This document shows positions 24,557-33,972 of a DNA stretch of 47,774 nt, piece by piece; the first letter of the stretch is position 1, and every line of letters starts with the position of its first letter. The notes under the pieces are model-generated. The model was not told where the DNA came from. It did no database searches and worked only from the letters and a program-made list of their open reading frames with translations. The stretch lies in contig VBEY01000059.1 of assembly GCA_005889295.1 (NCBI GenBank), positions 1 through 47,774 of the forward strand. Reading direction: 5' to 3'. A program made the position numbers and the translations under genes. The DNA comes from Chloroflexota bacterium (GTDB lineage: Bacteria > Chloroflexota > Limnocylindria > P2-11E).

Positions 24557-24588
24557 GGTCGGACTAGTTGCTGGTCGGCCTAGTAGCT
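24557..24588. repeat. Tandem pair of 16-bp imperfect direct repeats
   Basis: GGTCGGACTAGTTGCT (24557-24572) is followed directly by GGTCGGCCTAGTAGCT (24573-24588), 14 of 16 bases identical. The second copy contains the stop codon of the TolB-like lipoprotein gene on the minus strand. Confidence 0.7.
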
Positions 24589-25881
24589 AACCGAAGCGAT
24601 GCTGAAAAAGGTCGGGTTCTCTTTGTCCGTTTGAAGCACACGGTCGCCGGTCCCGTTCCTCCGCCAGACACGAACCGAATCCGCGTAGAAGCCGGTGGCG
24701 GCCCGCGCCAGGTACGCGATCGCACTCCCGTCCCAGGTCCACGTGGCCTCGTACGCGTCGAAGGGCAGGGTCGTGTCGCGTCCCGATCTGACGTTGAGGA
24801 GGTGCGTGCGGTACTCGTTTGGCATCGCGCCGGCGGTGGCGCGTGTCGCGACGTAGAGGAGCTCATCGAGCGATGCCGGATTCCATCGCGGATCCTGAAC
24901 TGTCAAAGGGGGGCACCGTTCTTTTGTGTCGAGGACCGTCCGCTCCGAACCAGCGGCGTCGTCGAGGCCGATCAGCGCGGTCGACGTGCCGTCGCACGCC
25001 CCCGTTGCGATCGCGATCTGGGGTACTGCCGCGCGCCAGATCGCGAAGGCTCTGTAGGCTGCGGTCTCGGCCAGCCGCCGCACGACCCGGCCGGTCCCCG
25101 CGTCGACGAGGGCGATGCCTTCCTGGGCGGCGACGATCACGGTGGACCCGTCGGGTGACCATTCAACGGCCTGCCGCGCGTAGCCGACGCGCGCGAGCTC
25201 CCTCACCGCCCCACCTGCCGACGAGACCACAAAGATTGCCTCCAGTGGCGGCACGACCTGGTCGAACGGGAGGAAGTCCACGAAAGCGATCTGCGAACCG
25301 TCTTTGCTCCATGCCGGGAAATATCCCGAAACGCCGAGGGGCCGCGCTTGGCCTGACACTATGTCGACCACTACTAGGCGTCCGCCGACCGAAATCACCA
25401 TGTGTGTGCCGTCGGGCGAGAACTGACGTCGCAGGTATGGCGTGGTGTCGAAGATCGCCTCGGGTATGCCGCCGAGCGATACGTCGTACGCAAAAGCCAG
25501 TCGCGGCGCACCGGTGTCCAGCGGGATCGCCCAGATCTGCACTTCCGCCCAGATGTTGTGGGGGTAGGGCACCTGCTTACCGACGAAGATCCAGTTGCCC
25601 GTCAGCTTTCCGAGCGCATTCGCTCGTATTTCTCCGGCGGGGCCGGGCGTGCGCGAGGGTGACTCCGATGTGGCGGGTGCCGTGGTCGCGCTGGGACGCG
25701 GTTCGGGGCTCGGGCTCCCGCTCGGCCTTGGCTCGTTTGCCGGCGTCGGACTGAGCGTCGCCGGGATCGTGGACTGTGTAGGGGAAGAGCCCGCTGACTG
25801 GTCGGGTGCGCAACCGGCTGCCAGGATCGCAAGCAGTCCGATCGCAACTACTGGTAACGACAGACGCGGTCGTCGCTTCAC
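24580..25881 (-). CDS. Lipoprotein with TolB-like beta-propeller
   Basis: A 433-residue exported lipoprotein. The signal peptide ends in the lipobox LAAGC (C24). Residues 27-85 are a Ser/Pro/Thr linker. The rest is a WD40/TolB-like propeller whose blades carry recognisable turns: FSPDGTHMVIS, WSKDGSQIAFVD, WSPDGSTVIVAA, and ATWTWDGSAIAYLA. These SPDG/KDG turns are typical of PD40 repeats. No catalytic domain is attached, so it likely binds or scaffolds at the cell surface. The start is a GTG. It lies on its own between converging and unrelated genes; ligand unknown. Confidence 0.8.
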   Translation of the reverse strand: MKRRPRLSLPVVAIGLLAILAAGCAPDQSAGSSPTQSTIPATLSPTPANEPRPSGSPSPEPRPSATTAPATSESPSRTPGPAGEIRANALGKLTGNWIFVGKQVPYPHNIWAEVQIWAIPLDTGAPRLAFAYDVSLGGIPEAIFDTTPYLRRQFSPDGTHMVISVGGRLVVVDIVSGQARPLGVSGYFPAWSKDGSQIAFVDFLPFDQVVPPLEAIFVVSSAGGAVRELARVGYARQAVEWSPDGSTVIVAAQEGIALVDAGTGRVVRRLAETAAYRAFAIWRAAVPQIAIATGACDGTSTALIGLDDAAGSERTVLDTKERCPPLTVQDPRWNPASLDELLYVATRATAGAMPNEYRTHLLNVRSGRDTTLPFDAYEATWTWDGSAIAYLARAATGFYADSVRVWRRNGTGDRVLQTDKENPTFFSIASVSY

Positions 25882-25914
25882 AGAGACATGGTGCAGGCGG
25901 GATTGGTGGTCGGG

Positions 25915-27186
25915 CTAGGGGGCGCCGCCCAGGATCGTGATCGCTACCAGAGCGATAGAGAGGGCCGACGCACCCACGGCGGTCCCGATGCCGACCATTT
26001 GCGAGAACCGGCCGTTCGCGTGCTCGCCCATGATGCGGCGGTCGCCGGCGAGCATGAGGATGAACACCAGCACGATCGGCAGGAGCAGGCCGTTGACGTT
26101 CTGCGAGACGAGGATGACGGGGATGAGGGGCACGCTCGGCGAGAGCACGATGAGCGCGCCGACCACGACCAGAAGCGTGAAGAGGCCCATGAACACCGGC
26201 GCCTCGCGGAAGTTCTTGCTGATTCCCGACTCCCATCCGAACGCCTCGCAGATCGCGTAGCTCGTCGAGAGCGGCATGATCGTCGCGGCGAGCAGCGAGG
26301 CGCCAAAGAGGCCCACGCCAAAGAGGAGTTGGGCCTGCTGGCCGGCGAGCGGAAGAAGCGCACGTGCGGCGTCGGCGGCCGAATCGACATGGACGCCCGC
26401 CGGATGCAGCACCGCGCCCGCGACGACGACGATGAAGAAAGCGTTTAGCCCGGTGAGTATTGCGCCGAGCAGGACGTCGACGCGCTCGAATCGGTACTGC
26501 TCCTTGTCGATCCCTTTGTCGACGACCGACGCCTGTATGTAGAACTGCATGTAAGGCGTGATCGTCGTGCCGACGAGCGCCAGGGCCGCGATGAGCGCGG
26601 CTTGTTCCACCGGCAGCGTGGGAATCACCGAATCGCGGACGACGTCGCCCCAGGGAGGTCCGACGATGAACGCGCTGATCGGATACGCGATGTAGGCGAG
26701 CACCAGGACGAAGAGCGCACGCTCGACGATGCGGTAGCTGAAGAACACCACGAGCACCCAGATGAGGACGGCCGCGATCGGCACCGAAACGATCCGCTGC
26801 ACGTGGAAGAGCTCGAGGCTCGCCGCGATACCGGCGTACTCGGCGACGATGTTGCTCCCGTTAGCGACGAGGAGCGCGAGCATCGCGACGATCGTCCAAC
26901 GCACACCGAAGCGCTCGCGGATCAGGTCGGAGAGTCCCTTGCCCGTGACCGCACCCATCCGCGCGCACATCTCTTGGATCACGAGCAAACCGGCTGTCGA
27001 GAGGAGCAGGAGCCAGAGCATCTCGAAGCCGTAGTGCGCCCCGACAGCCGTGTACGTGGTGACGCCCCCGGCGTCGTTGCCGGCGAACCCGGTGATGATG
27101 CCGGGGCCCATGACGGCGAGGAACGCGAGGATCGACGCGCGGCGAACGCGAGCGCGGCGACGGACCGCGGCGGCGGTCCTGATCAC
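25915..27186 (-). CDS. NRAMP-related divalent cation transporter, probable Mg2+ type
   Basis: A 423-residue SLC11/NRAMP fold protein with about 11 membrane helices. In helix 1 the canonical DPGN is replaced by NDAG (residues 37-40, in GPGIITGFAGNDAGGVTTYT). In helix 6 the canonical MPHN is replaced by TPYM (210-213), so the metal-coordinating methionine that selects Mn/Fe is lost. This fits the NRAMP-related magnesium transporters rather than MntH. It overlaps by four bases the gene for a soluble MgtE_N/CBS protein, a known Mg2+ sensing module. Mg2+ transport regulated by that partner is my inference. The ordinary Mn2+ role is the alternative. Confidence 0.85.
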   Translation of the reverse strand: MIRTAAAVRRRARVRRASILAFLAVMGPGIITGFAGNDAGGVTTYTAVGAHYGFEMLWLLLLSTAGLLVIQEMCARMGAVTGKGLSDLIRERFGVRWTIVAMLALLVANGSNIVAEYAGIAASLELFHVQRIVSVPIAAVLIWVLVVFFSYRIVERALFVLVLAYIAYPISAFIVGPPWGDVVRDSVIPTLPVEQAALIAALALVGTTITPYMQFYIQASVVDKGIDKEQYRFERVDVLLGAILTGLNAFFIVVVAGAVLHPAGVHVDSAADAARALLPLAGQQAQLLFGVGLFGASLLAATIMPLSTSYAICEAFGWESGISKNFREAPVFMGLFTLLVVVGALIVLSPSVPLIPVILVSQNVNGLLLPIVLVFILMLAGDRRIMGEHANGRFSQMVGIGTAVGASALSIALVAITILGGAP

Positions 27187-28454
27187 CTAGCGATCGACCG
27201 GAGCGACCTCTTTTTCCAACCGCGCGGGAGCATGAGCTCGACGACGTCGTCGACGGTGACCGTCCCGAGGAGTTTGCGCCGTGCATCGACCACGGGCAGC
27301 GCGAGCAGGTCGTACTTCGCGATCAGCGCGGCGACCTCCTCCTTCGGCGTCTCCGCATCCACCTTCAGGACGTTCGGGTCCATGATCTCGCTCACCTTTG
27401 TATCGGGCGGCGCGACGACGAGGTCGCGGAGCGACAGGACACCCTCGAGCTTCCCCTCGCCGTCGACCACGTAGAGGTAATAGGTAAGCTGCGGATCGGG
27501 CTTCTTCGCGCGCAGCTCGTCGATGGCCTTCGCGGCCGTGAGCTCTCTGGGGAGCGCAACGAAGTCTGTCGTCATGATCCCGCCGGCCGAGTCCTCGGAG
27601 TGGGTGAGGAGCTCCTCGACATCCTTTGCCTCTTCCTTGTCCATGAGCTCGACGAGCTCATCGCGCCGCTCCTCGGGCAGGTCCTGCAGAAGGTCCGCGG
27701 CCTCGTCGGGGTCCATCTCCTCGAGGATGTCGGCGGCGCGCTCCTCCGGCAGGTCGCTGACGATCGCGGCCTGCATCTCTGGCTCGACCTCCTGCAGCGC
27801 TTCGGCCGCGGTCTCGAGGTCGAGCTGCTGGAAGACCGCGATGCGCTCGTCGGCGGTCATCTCCTCCACGATGTCGGCGATGTCCGCCGGGTGCAGGAGC
27901 GCGAGCTTCGTGTGCGGGATCGTGAGACGCACCGCGGCGGTCTTCGCGGGGGTGTCGTTGGCGGGCTCGAGCGTCTCGACGAGGTGCCACGGGATGATGC
28001 CGCGCGGGAGCCGCCGACCGGCGAGCCCGGCGACGCGCTCGGCGACAGCCTCGGCCCCGACCCGGCGGAGGAGACCACGGAGGCCCACGTCGGCACCCAC
28101 CAGGCGCAGCTGACCGTCGACCTCGGAGAGCTGAAGATCGTTCACGCGTACGACTTTGGCGCCGTGCGTGTCGACGATCTGCTTGTCGAGGAGGTCGCGG
28201 GCGAGCCGAAGGGCTTCGCTCGGAAGCTGCGCGTCGGGGGTCGTCTCAAGGCGGTTACGAAGGCGGAAGTGACCGATCTCCTGCGCGAGATCGCCCCAGC
28301 GCAGGACCTTCTCGCCCGACGGCGTCGAGATGATCGCCCACTGCGCGGCCGGGAATTGCCCGTGCGGCACGACCGCGATGTCCGCGAGCTTACCCACCTC
28401 GTTGCCGTTCGGCTCGATAACCCTGCGGTGCTGTATTTCCGACAGGTACGGCAC
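27183..28454 (-). CDS. PRC-barrel / MgtE_N / CBS-pair regulatory protein
   Basis: A 423-residue soluble protein. Residues 1 to about 150 contain PRC-barrel-like segments (for example GNEVGKLADIAVVPHG and GAKVVRVNDLQLSEVDGQLRLVGAD). Next comes a MgtE N-terminal superhelix with LHPADIADIVEEM, DLPEERAADILEEMDPDEAADLLQDL and the EDSAGGIMTTDFVALP link, then two CBS domains to the end. It lacks the MgtE membrane channel and directly precedes an NRAMP transporter, so it probably senses Mg2+ and gates that protein. The GTG at 28454 is chosen because a TACGCT box ends nine bases before it; an ATG at 28484 would add ten residues. Confidence 0.86.
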   Translation of the reverse strand: MPYLSEIQHRRVIEPNGNEVGKLADIAVVPHGQFPAAQWAIISTPSGEKVLRWGDLAQEIGHFRLRNRLETTPDAQLPSEALRLARDLLDKQIVDTHGAKVVRVNDLQLSEVDGQLRLVGADVGLRGLLRRVGAEAVAERVAGLAGRRLPRGIIPWHLVETLEPANDTPAKTAAVRLTIPHTKLALLHPADIADIVEEMTADERIAVFQQLDLETAAEALQEVEPEMQAAIVSDLPEERAADILEEMDPDEAADLLQDLPEERRDELVELMDKEEAKDVEELLTHSEDSAGGIMTTDFVALPRELTAAKAIDELRAKKPDPQLTYYLYVVDGEGKLEGVLSLRDLVVAPPDTKVSEIMDPNVLKVDAETPKEEVAALIAKYDLLALPVVDARRKLLGTVTVDDVVELMLPRGWKKRSLRSIAR

Positions 28455-28463
28455 GACGCCGGA

Positions 28464-28469
28464 AGCGTA
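28464..28469 (-). promoter_or_regulatory. Possible -10 box (TACGCT) for the MgtE_N/CBS - NRAMP operon
   Basis: On the minus strand TACGCT ends nine bases before the GTG at 28454, without an SD. If the true start is the ATG at 28484 this box has no role. Confidence 0.3.
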
Positions 28470-28524
28470 ACCGGTACAATTCATATATCCCAGAGCGCCC
28501 GACCCGGGCGTACCCTCACGCGTT

Positions 28525-28529
28525 GGAGG
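28525..28529 (+). promoter_or_regulatory. Ribosome binding site deciding the start of the TPR gene
   Basis: GGAGG lies eight bases before a GTG at 28538. It also overlaps an upstream in-frame TTG at 28523, which would have no SD of its own, so the GTG is preferred. Confidence 0.7.
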
Positions 28530-28537
28530 AACACCCC

Positions 28538-29386
28538 GTGCCACAGATCACCGATGCCGGTCTTCGCGCGCGCGCACTTGCCGACCAGGCCACCGCCGCG
28601 GCGCTTGAGGCGGACTGGCCGCGCGCCGCGGAGCTGAACCAAAAGCTCGTCGATGCTTCACCGGATGACGTCGAGGCCCGCAACCGGCTGGGCCGGGCGC
28701 TCCTCGAGCTCGGCAGGCTGGATGAGGCCAAGGCTGCTTTCGCCGAGGTCCTCAGGATCGAGCCCTACAACTCCATCGCCCTCCGCGGCAACTCGCGCGT
28801 CGCGACCCTGCAGGAACACAAGACCAAACCGTTCACGACGACGACCAAGACGCAGCCCCGCCTCTTCATTGAGGACATGGGAAAAACGGGGATCCTCCGC
28901 CTGATCAATCCGGCTCCCACCCACGTGCTCGCGAAATACAGCCCGGGTGCGGAGTGCGAGCTACGCGAGCAGGAAGGCCTTCTTGCGGTCCATGCGCGTG
29001 ACGGCGAGCTCATCGGATTCCTGGAGCCGAAGGTCGGGCGCCGCCTGATCGACCTCCTGCGCACTGGCAACCAGTACGTCGCCGCGATCGTGAGCAACGA
29101 TCCCGCGAACGCGCGGGTGGCCATACGCGAGGTGTTCTCGAGCCCTGAGAACGCGAGCCGCATCTCCTTCCCCGGCCACCACCGCTCCGCGGAGACGAAG
29201 GAGCGCGCCTACGTCCGGGGCACCTTCTTCCGCGATGGCGGGGAAGAGATCGAGGAAGAGGCCGAGGAGGTCGAAGAGGAAACCCCGGTCGCCGAGGAAG
29301 TGCTCGAGGAGGCCGAGGTCACGGAAGAGCCGCTCGCCGTCGACACCGAGGACGACGACGATTCGGAGGACGAAGCCGAAGAGTGA
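28538..29386 (+). CDS. TPR protein with conserved C-terminal domain and acidic tail
   Basis: A 282-residue cytoplasmic protein. The N-terminal 90 residues are tetratricopeptide repeats (AAALEADWPRAAELNQKLVDASPDDVEARNRLGRALLELGRLDEAKAAF, then AEVLRIEPYNSIALRG). A middle domain (about 110-220) begins with LFIEDMGKTGILRL and has strands such as LLAVHARDGELIGFLEPKVGRRLIDLL, GNQYVAAIV and VREVF-like IREVFSSPENASRISFPG; I know it only as a conserved partner of TPRs. The final 45 residues are almost all Glu, Asp and Val, a strongly acidic disordered tail. It overlaps the next lipoprotein gene by four bases. Confidence 0.8.
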   Translation: MPQITDAGLRARALADQATAAALEADWPRAAELNQKLVDASPDDVEARNRLGRALLELGRLDEAKAAFAEVLRIEPYNSIALRGNSRVATLQEHKTKPFTTTTKTQPRLFIEDMGKTGILRLINPAPTHVLAKYSPGAECELREQEGLLAVHARDGELIGFLEPKVGRRLIDLLRTGNQYVAAIVSNDPANARVAIREVFSSPENASRISFPGHHRSAETKERAYVRGTFFRDGGEEIEEEAEEVEEETPVAEEVLEEAEVTEEPLAVDTEDDDDSEDEAEE

Positions 29387-31176
29387 GCGGCGCGTTCGCG
29401 CGCCGCGCGCTTGGACCCGTTGTGGGTCTCGCGTTCCTCTCGGCTTGCATCGACTCCACTCCGCCGCCGAAGAGCACGGTCTCGAACGACGTCGAAGGCG
29501 CACCCAGGCTCGCGCGTGACGCCGGTGCCGTGCTCCTTCAGGTATCCGCCTATGACTACGGCCTTGCCGGTGCGCTCGGCGGAGCGCAAACGCGCACCGT
29601 CGCGGCGTCGCGATACGGCGCCGTCATGCGGAACACCGCGAAGACGATCTCCGCGTTCAACGCCACCGTCCTCGCCGGGACGCTCGATCGCGCAGGCCCG
29701 ATCCGCGAAAAGCTCGTGCCGCTCGCCGATGGACTCACCGACGTGGCGCGCGACGGCGAGACCTACGCCGATGGCGGCGACCCGACCGCGTTCGCCCGCG
29801 TGATCTCCGACGTCACCGCGGGGTGGCAGCGCCTTCGCGATCTCTCGACGGTCCTGCCCAAAGATGACGTTCTACAAGGCACGATCGCGCGCGGCATGTC
29901 GTTCGTGGTGAGGAGCACGTCGTCCTCGCAATCCACGATCACGACCGGCCCGTACGCGACCGCGGCTGAGGCCAAGCAGGCGCTCCAGCGCATGGGCTCG
30001 CCACTGAACGGGTCGTTCACCCAGATCGCTCCGTTCATCGTGCGCATCGGGCCATACAGCGATCGCGCCGCCGCGGACACGGCGAGCGCCGGCCTGACGA
30101 AGCAGGGAGTCACGAACATCGTCACCGACGCCGCGTCGTTCACGTTTGCCCGAAGCGGACCGCTCCCGGACGCGGAGCTCTGGCGCGAGCCGTCGCGCAT
30201 CCAGGAGGTGCGTGCGACCTCGCGACGGATCGCTGTGAGCTCGGACGGGGCGTGGCTTCTCGCCGGTAGCGACGACGGCTATGCCGCGCTCTTCGATCCA
30301 AAGGGGAAGCTGACGGCGCTTCCCCAGGGCTTCGCCGGCATGAGCGTGCTCCAGTTCTCCGACGGCGGAAACGAGCAAACCTTCGCGGTCGGCGGCCAGG
30401 TTGTCACCTTCCTCGCCGTCCCATCAGGAAAGAACATCGGCTCCGGCATGCGGTTCACCGGCGCGGCCACCCAGATCCTGTTCGTGTCCTCGACGCGCGT
30501 CTTCGTGGCGGCCTCGGCAGGCGCCACCGGCCTTCCGGGTGGCGGTCCGGGGCTGATCGGCGGTCGTGCCGCGGACGGCGAGGTCATCGGCGATCCGTTC
30601 CCGATCGTGACGCCCGCCGCCGGCGCCCGGATCGCCGCGAGCGACGCCGGGGACGTCTACGTCGGCACCACGAGCGGCGGCGCATTCGATGTGGAGGTCT
30701 TCCGCCCGGGTCGGGACTCCGAGCTGGCGGCGGTGGCGCGCGTCGCCGGAGCCGGGGTCGCACTCGCGGTCGATCGGTCCGCACGGTTCGCGGCGGCCGT
30801 CACCGATCAGGGCACCTACCGCTTCGCCCTTGCCGATCCGCAGACCCTGACCAGGGTCGCCGGGGTTGTACGCGATGTCGCCTTCGCGCCGGACGGCACT
30901 CTTTACGCGCTCGATCAGACCTCGCTCCTCGCCTTCGGACCGGACGGAGCGCTCCGGTGGACGGCTCCGCTCGTCGACGGAAGGCGGCTCGTCGTGGGAA
31001 CGCGCGCGGTCGTGCTCGACGGCACCGACAAGGTCCTCGCATTCGATCCGGCTGACGGTTCGGCCGACGAGCTGGGCGCAGGCGGAGCGATCAGCGACCT
31101 CACCATGTCGCGTGACGGCCGCGTCGTCGGGGTCATCGTGGACGCGAGGAGGGCCGTACTCTTCACACTGCCTTGA
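29383..31176 (+). CDS. SPOR-domain lipoprotein with beta-propeller
   Basis: A 597-residue exported protein. A signal peptide ends with LAFLSAC (C22 lipidated). An N-terminal helical region (40-170) is followed by a SPOR-like domain (about 185-245) with TTGPYATAAEAKQALQRM and FIVRIGPYSDRAAADTASAGLTKQG. SPOR domains bind denuded peptidoglycan glycans at division sites. A C-terminal WD40-like propeller (about 270-597) has blades such as RRIAVSSDGAWLLAGSDDGYAALF and VRDVAFAPDGTLYALDQTSLLAFGPDGALRW. GTG start overlapping the TPR gene (GTGA). A role in envelope remodelling is inferred. Confidence 0.8.
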   Translation: MSGAFARRALGPVVGLAFLSACIDSTPPPKSTVSNDVEGAPRLARDAGAVLLQVSAYDYGLAGALGGAQTRTVAASRYGAVMRNTAKTISAFNATVLAGTLDRAGPIREKLVPLADGLTDVARDGETYADGGDPTAFARVISDVTAGWQRLRDLSTVLPKDDVLQGTIARGMSFVVRSTSSSQSTITTGPYATAAEAKQALQRMGSPLNGSFTQIAPFIVRIGPYSDRAAADTASAGLTKQGVTNIVTDAASFTFARSGPLPDAELWREPSRIQEVRATSRRIAVSSDGAWLLAGSDDGYAALFDPKGKLTALPQGFAGMSVLQFSDGGNEQTFAVGGQVVTFLAVPSGKNIGSGMRFTGAATQILFVSSTRVFVAASAGATGLPGGGPGLIGGRAADGEVIGDPFPIVTPAAGARIAASDAGDVYVGTTSGGAFDVEVFRPGRDSELAAVARVAGAGVALAVDRSARFAAAVTDQGTYRFALADPQTLTRVAGVVRDVAFAPDGTLYALDQTSLLAFGPDGALRWTAPLVDGRRLVVGTRAVVLDGTDKVLAFDPADGSADELGAGGAISDLTMSRDGRVVGVIVDARRAVLFTLP

Positions 31177-33602
31177 GCCAACCAGAGCGCGTCCGCTCCA
31201 TGGTCCCGCTCGAGATCATTCCTCTTCCCCGTCCGCTTGACCGATTCGGCACCGCCTTTCCCTCCGCGCTCGCGGATATCTACACGAACGCGTACGCGCC
31301 GCGGCGCGGGGTCGTCCTCGACCCGCTCGCCTATCCCTGGTCCGCTGCCGACGCCGCCGAGCGCGCCGATCGACGAGGCGTCGCGAAGTCCCGTGAGCCC
31401 CTCGGCGAATGGGCCCGACGGGTCATCGCGCTCGCGCCGGCGGGCGACGAGATCCTCGCCGCGCTCGATCGCGTGGGAGAGAGCGCGCTCGTCGGCACTC
31501 CGCATCGCGTCGCGATGCGCGAGCTTTACGGCTCGACCTGCGCGACCTGCCGTGGTCCGGTGATCGTCGAAGCCTTCCTCTGGGAGCGCGACGCGCCGGT
31601 GCCCACGAAGAAGGCGTTCCGCTGCGGCATCTGCGCCCGCGAAGGGCGCGCGCTCCTGATCGAAGCCACGAACGACGACGACGCCGAATCGAGCCAACGG
31701 CTCGACGAACGCGGCATGGCGTACTGGCAATTCGTCGAGCGGTTCGGGCCCGACCCGAACGCGCAAGCGCTCGGCGAGACGACCGCCGCCCTCTACACGC
31801 CGCGCAATCTGACCGCGCTCATGGCGACGTTGCGCGCCGTCGAGACCGCCGTGCCGGCTTCGCCGATCCGCGACGTCCTTCTGTTGTGCGTGCTCGAGAT
31901 CCTCATCGCGGGCAGCCGCCTGAACACGCTCTCCGGACGCGGCGCGCCTCTTCGTGTCGAGAAGGGTCGCGCCCGTCGGTCGCACGCGTCGCAATCGCGC
32001 GAAGCGAACGTCTGGCTCGAGTTCGACCGGACCGTGCGCGAGCTCGTAGCCTGGCTTGCGCAGCATCCCTCGCCGGCTCGTCCGCGGTCGGCCACGCTCG
32101 CGCTGGATACGGGCGACGCCGATCTCGTGCTCTGCCAGGCCCCCGTCGAGGACTTCCTCGGTGGGTGGAGCGCCGTCGCGGCGGTCGCCCTTCTCGGCAT
32201 CCGCGGCACGAAGCCCACCGATGCCGGCGAGGGACGCGTCGTCGGGCGAGAGCGCTTGCTGCGGACGATGCGCGCCGGGCTCATCGACGGTCATCGCGGA
32301 TCGCGCCCCGACGCACCGGCCGTCGTCTACGTGCCGCACGCCGACCTCGTTACGATTGCCGCGGTCGCCCTGGCCGGTGCCGGTGCCGGTTATCGCCTAC
32401 GCGGGATCACCTACCAACGCGACGCGCTCGCCACCGCGGTGGCGAGCGGGACCGGTGCGGCGGCGGTCTGCGATTTCGACCGTGATGTCCCGCTCCTCCG
32501 TGATCAGGGCGCGGCCGACGCAGCTGCGATCGAGGACGCGATCCGTGCTGGAGTGCGCGAAGTCATCCGCTCGCGCGGCGAGCCCGTGGCAACCGACCGC
32601 GCGGCGGTCGCCGCACTCGAGTCGCTTGCCGCCCGCAAGCTCCTCGCCCCGCTGACTCTTGCGCGCGCGGGTGGCGTCTCGGAGCTCGAGGTGTTCGTCG
32701 ACCACTTCCGCTCAGCGCTCGCCGACGCGACGCGATCGGGCATCGTGCGGATCGAGCTCGATGGCGCCGCAGCGGAACACGCGCACGATACGACCGTCTA
32801 CTCGCTCGCCGAGCCGATCGATGCGACCCCGCTCGACGACCGCATCGAGTGGGGAGTCTGGGGACTTCTCTCGGCCTCCAAGGAGATCGAGACGCGCCAG
32901 CTGCTCCGGCGTGCCTACGGCCTGTTCCGCGATGTCGAGACGCCAGACCGCGAGCTCGTCGAGCGATGCATCGCGGCCTACGGACATCAAGGCGACGACG
33001 GACGCTGGCGCCTCCGCGATGAGGACGCCCTTGTCCGCCGGCAAGCGGACCAAACGCTCCTCGCCGTGCAGCTGGTCGACGCGGGGCGACGGCTCGGTTT
33101 CAAGGTGCACGTCGGCCGCGACCTCGAGCGGCGCGCGCTCCCGGAAGCGCATCTTCACCGCGGGGCGGTACTGGGCGATCTCATGACCGAAGCGGAGCGC
33201 GCGTCGGACATGTCCGGCGACTCGCGAATCCACTCCGACGCCCTCGATTACATCGACTGTGTCTGGTACGACAAGGGCCGGATGGTCTTCCTCTGGCAGC
33301 TCGAATGGACGGCGCGTCTCCATCGGAGCGTGGTTGCCCTTGGCGAGGCCCTTCCGGACGAAGACCGGATCTTCCGTTTCTTCGCCATTGCCGACGAGCG
33401 CCGAAGCCTCGCGGAGTTCAAGCTACGGCGCGCCGCCGCCACGGCCGAGGTGGTTCGACGGCGAGGCTGGCGCTTCGTAAAGTGGGGGCCGCTACGATCG
33501 TGGGCAACACAGCCGGATGTGGCGCTGGACTTGCTCGAGCCGGTCCTGGGCCTCTCTCCCGAGGTGGAACAAACCGGCCAGCAACTGGCGTTTAGGTGGT
33601 GA
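31173..33602 (+). CDS. DNA-methylase-derived protein with degenerate catalytic motifs
   Basis: An 809-residue cytoplasmic protein. Residues 20-60 ([24 protein letters not shown]) align with the N-terminal motif of beta/DUF1156-like DNA methylases, but the SAM loop DPFxGSGTT reads [10 protein letters not shown] zinc-ribbon-like insert follows: CATC (about 121-124) and CGIC (about 151-154). Next is [18 protein letters not shown] and [10 protein letters not shown], standard in that family. At the DPPY position stands QAPV in [19 protein letters not shown]. The C-terminal part contains [24 protein letters not shown], which resembles a nuclease-like core. It is probably not an active methyltransferase; role unknown. 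TTG start overlaps the SPOR gene; ATG at 31200 is an alternative. Confidence 0.68.
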   Translation: MSQPERVRSMVPLEIIPLPRPLDRFGTAFPSALADIYTNAYAPRRGVVLDPLAYPWSAADAAERADRRGVAKSREPLGEWARRVIALAPAGDEILAALDRVGESALVGTPHRVAMRELYGSTCATCRGPVIVEAFLWERDAPVPTKKAFRCGICAREGRALLIEATNDDDAESSQRLDERGMAYWQFVERFGPDPNAQALGETTAALYTPRNLTALMATLRAVETAVPASPIRDVLLLCVLEILIAGSRLNTLSGRGAPLRVEKGRARRSHASQSREANVWLEFDRTVRELVAWLAQHPSPARPRSATLALDTGDADLVLCQAPVEDFLGGWSAVAAVALLGIRGTKPTDAGEGRVVGRERLLRTMRAGLIDGHRGSRPDAPAVVYVPHADLVTIAAVALAGAGAGYRLRGITYQRDALATAVASGTGAAAVCDFDRDVPLLRDQGAADAAAIEDAIRAGVREVIRSRGEPVATDRAAVAALESLAARKLLAPLTLARAGGVSELEVFVDHFRSALADATRSGIVRIELDGAAAEHAHDTTVYSLAEPIDATPLDDRIEWGVWGLLSASKEIETRQLLRRAYGLFRDVETPDRELVERCIAAYGHQGDDGRWRLRDEDALVRRQADQTLLAVQLVDAGRRLGFKVHVGRDLERRALPEAHLHRGAVLGDLMTEAERASDMSGDSRIHSDALDYIDCVWYDKGRMVFLWQLEWTARLHRSVVALGEALPDEDRIFRFFAIADERRSLAEFKLRRAAATAEVVRRRGWRFVKWGPLRSWATQPDVALDLLEPVLGLSPEVEQTGQQLAFRW

Positions 33603-33616
33603 CAGGAGGCATGTCA

Positions 33617-33958
33617 ATGTCCAAGCCACAGGTAGTGAGCGACCAGAACTTCGAGGCGGAAGTCATCAAATCCGACACTCCGGTGCTGGTCGATTTCTGG
33701 GCGGCCTGGTGTGGCCCCTGTCGCATGGTCGCTCCCGTCCTCGAAGAGATCGCGACCGAGCAGGGCGAGAAAGTGAAGATCGCCAAGCTCGATGTCGACG
33801 CCAATCCGATCACGGCCGGTCGCTTCGGAGTCCGCTCGATCCCGACGATGATCCTGTTCAAGAACGGGCGCGAGGCTCAGCGCGTTGTCGGCTACATGCC
33901 GAAGGAAAAGCTCCTCCAGCAGATTCAGCCCCACCTCACCGGAACCGCCGCGGCTTAA
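33617..33958 (+). CDS. trxA: Thioredoxin
   Basis: A 113-residue cytoplasmic thioredoxin with the classic active site WCGPC (C32, C35), the FDFWA-type strand [11 protein letters not shown] and the cis-proline loop [11 protein letters not shown]. It reduces protein disulfides using thioredoxin reductase, which is not in this window. AGGAGG at 33604-33609 stands seven bases before the ATG at 33617 and only one base before the ATG at 33611, so 33617 is chosen. The gene begins 15 bases after the methylase-derived gene. Confidence 0.95.
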   Translation: MSKPQVVSDQNFEAEVIKSDTPVLVDFWAAWCGPCRMVAPVLEEIATEQGEKVKIAKLDVDANPITAGRFGVRSIPTMILFKNGREAQRVVGYMPKEKLLQQIQPHLTGTAAA

Positions 33959-33972
33959 CGCGGCGCCCCGCG

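Noticed and set aside
25915-27186. Annotation as a standard Mn2+ transporter MntH
   Set aside because: Both metal-site motifs (DPGN and MPHN) are changed, and the partner is an MgtE_N/CBS protein, so the usual name would mislead.
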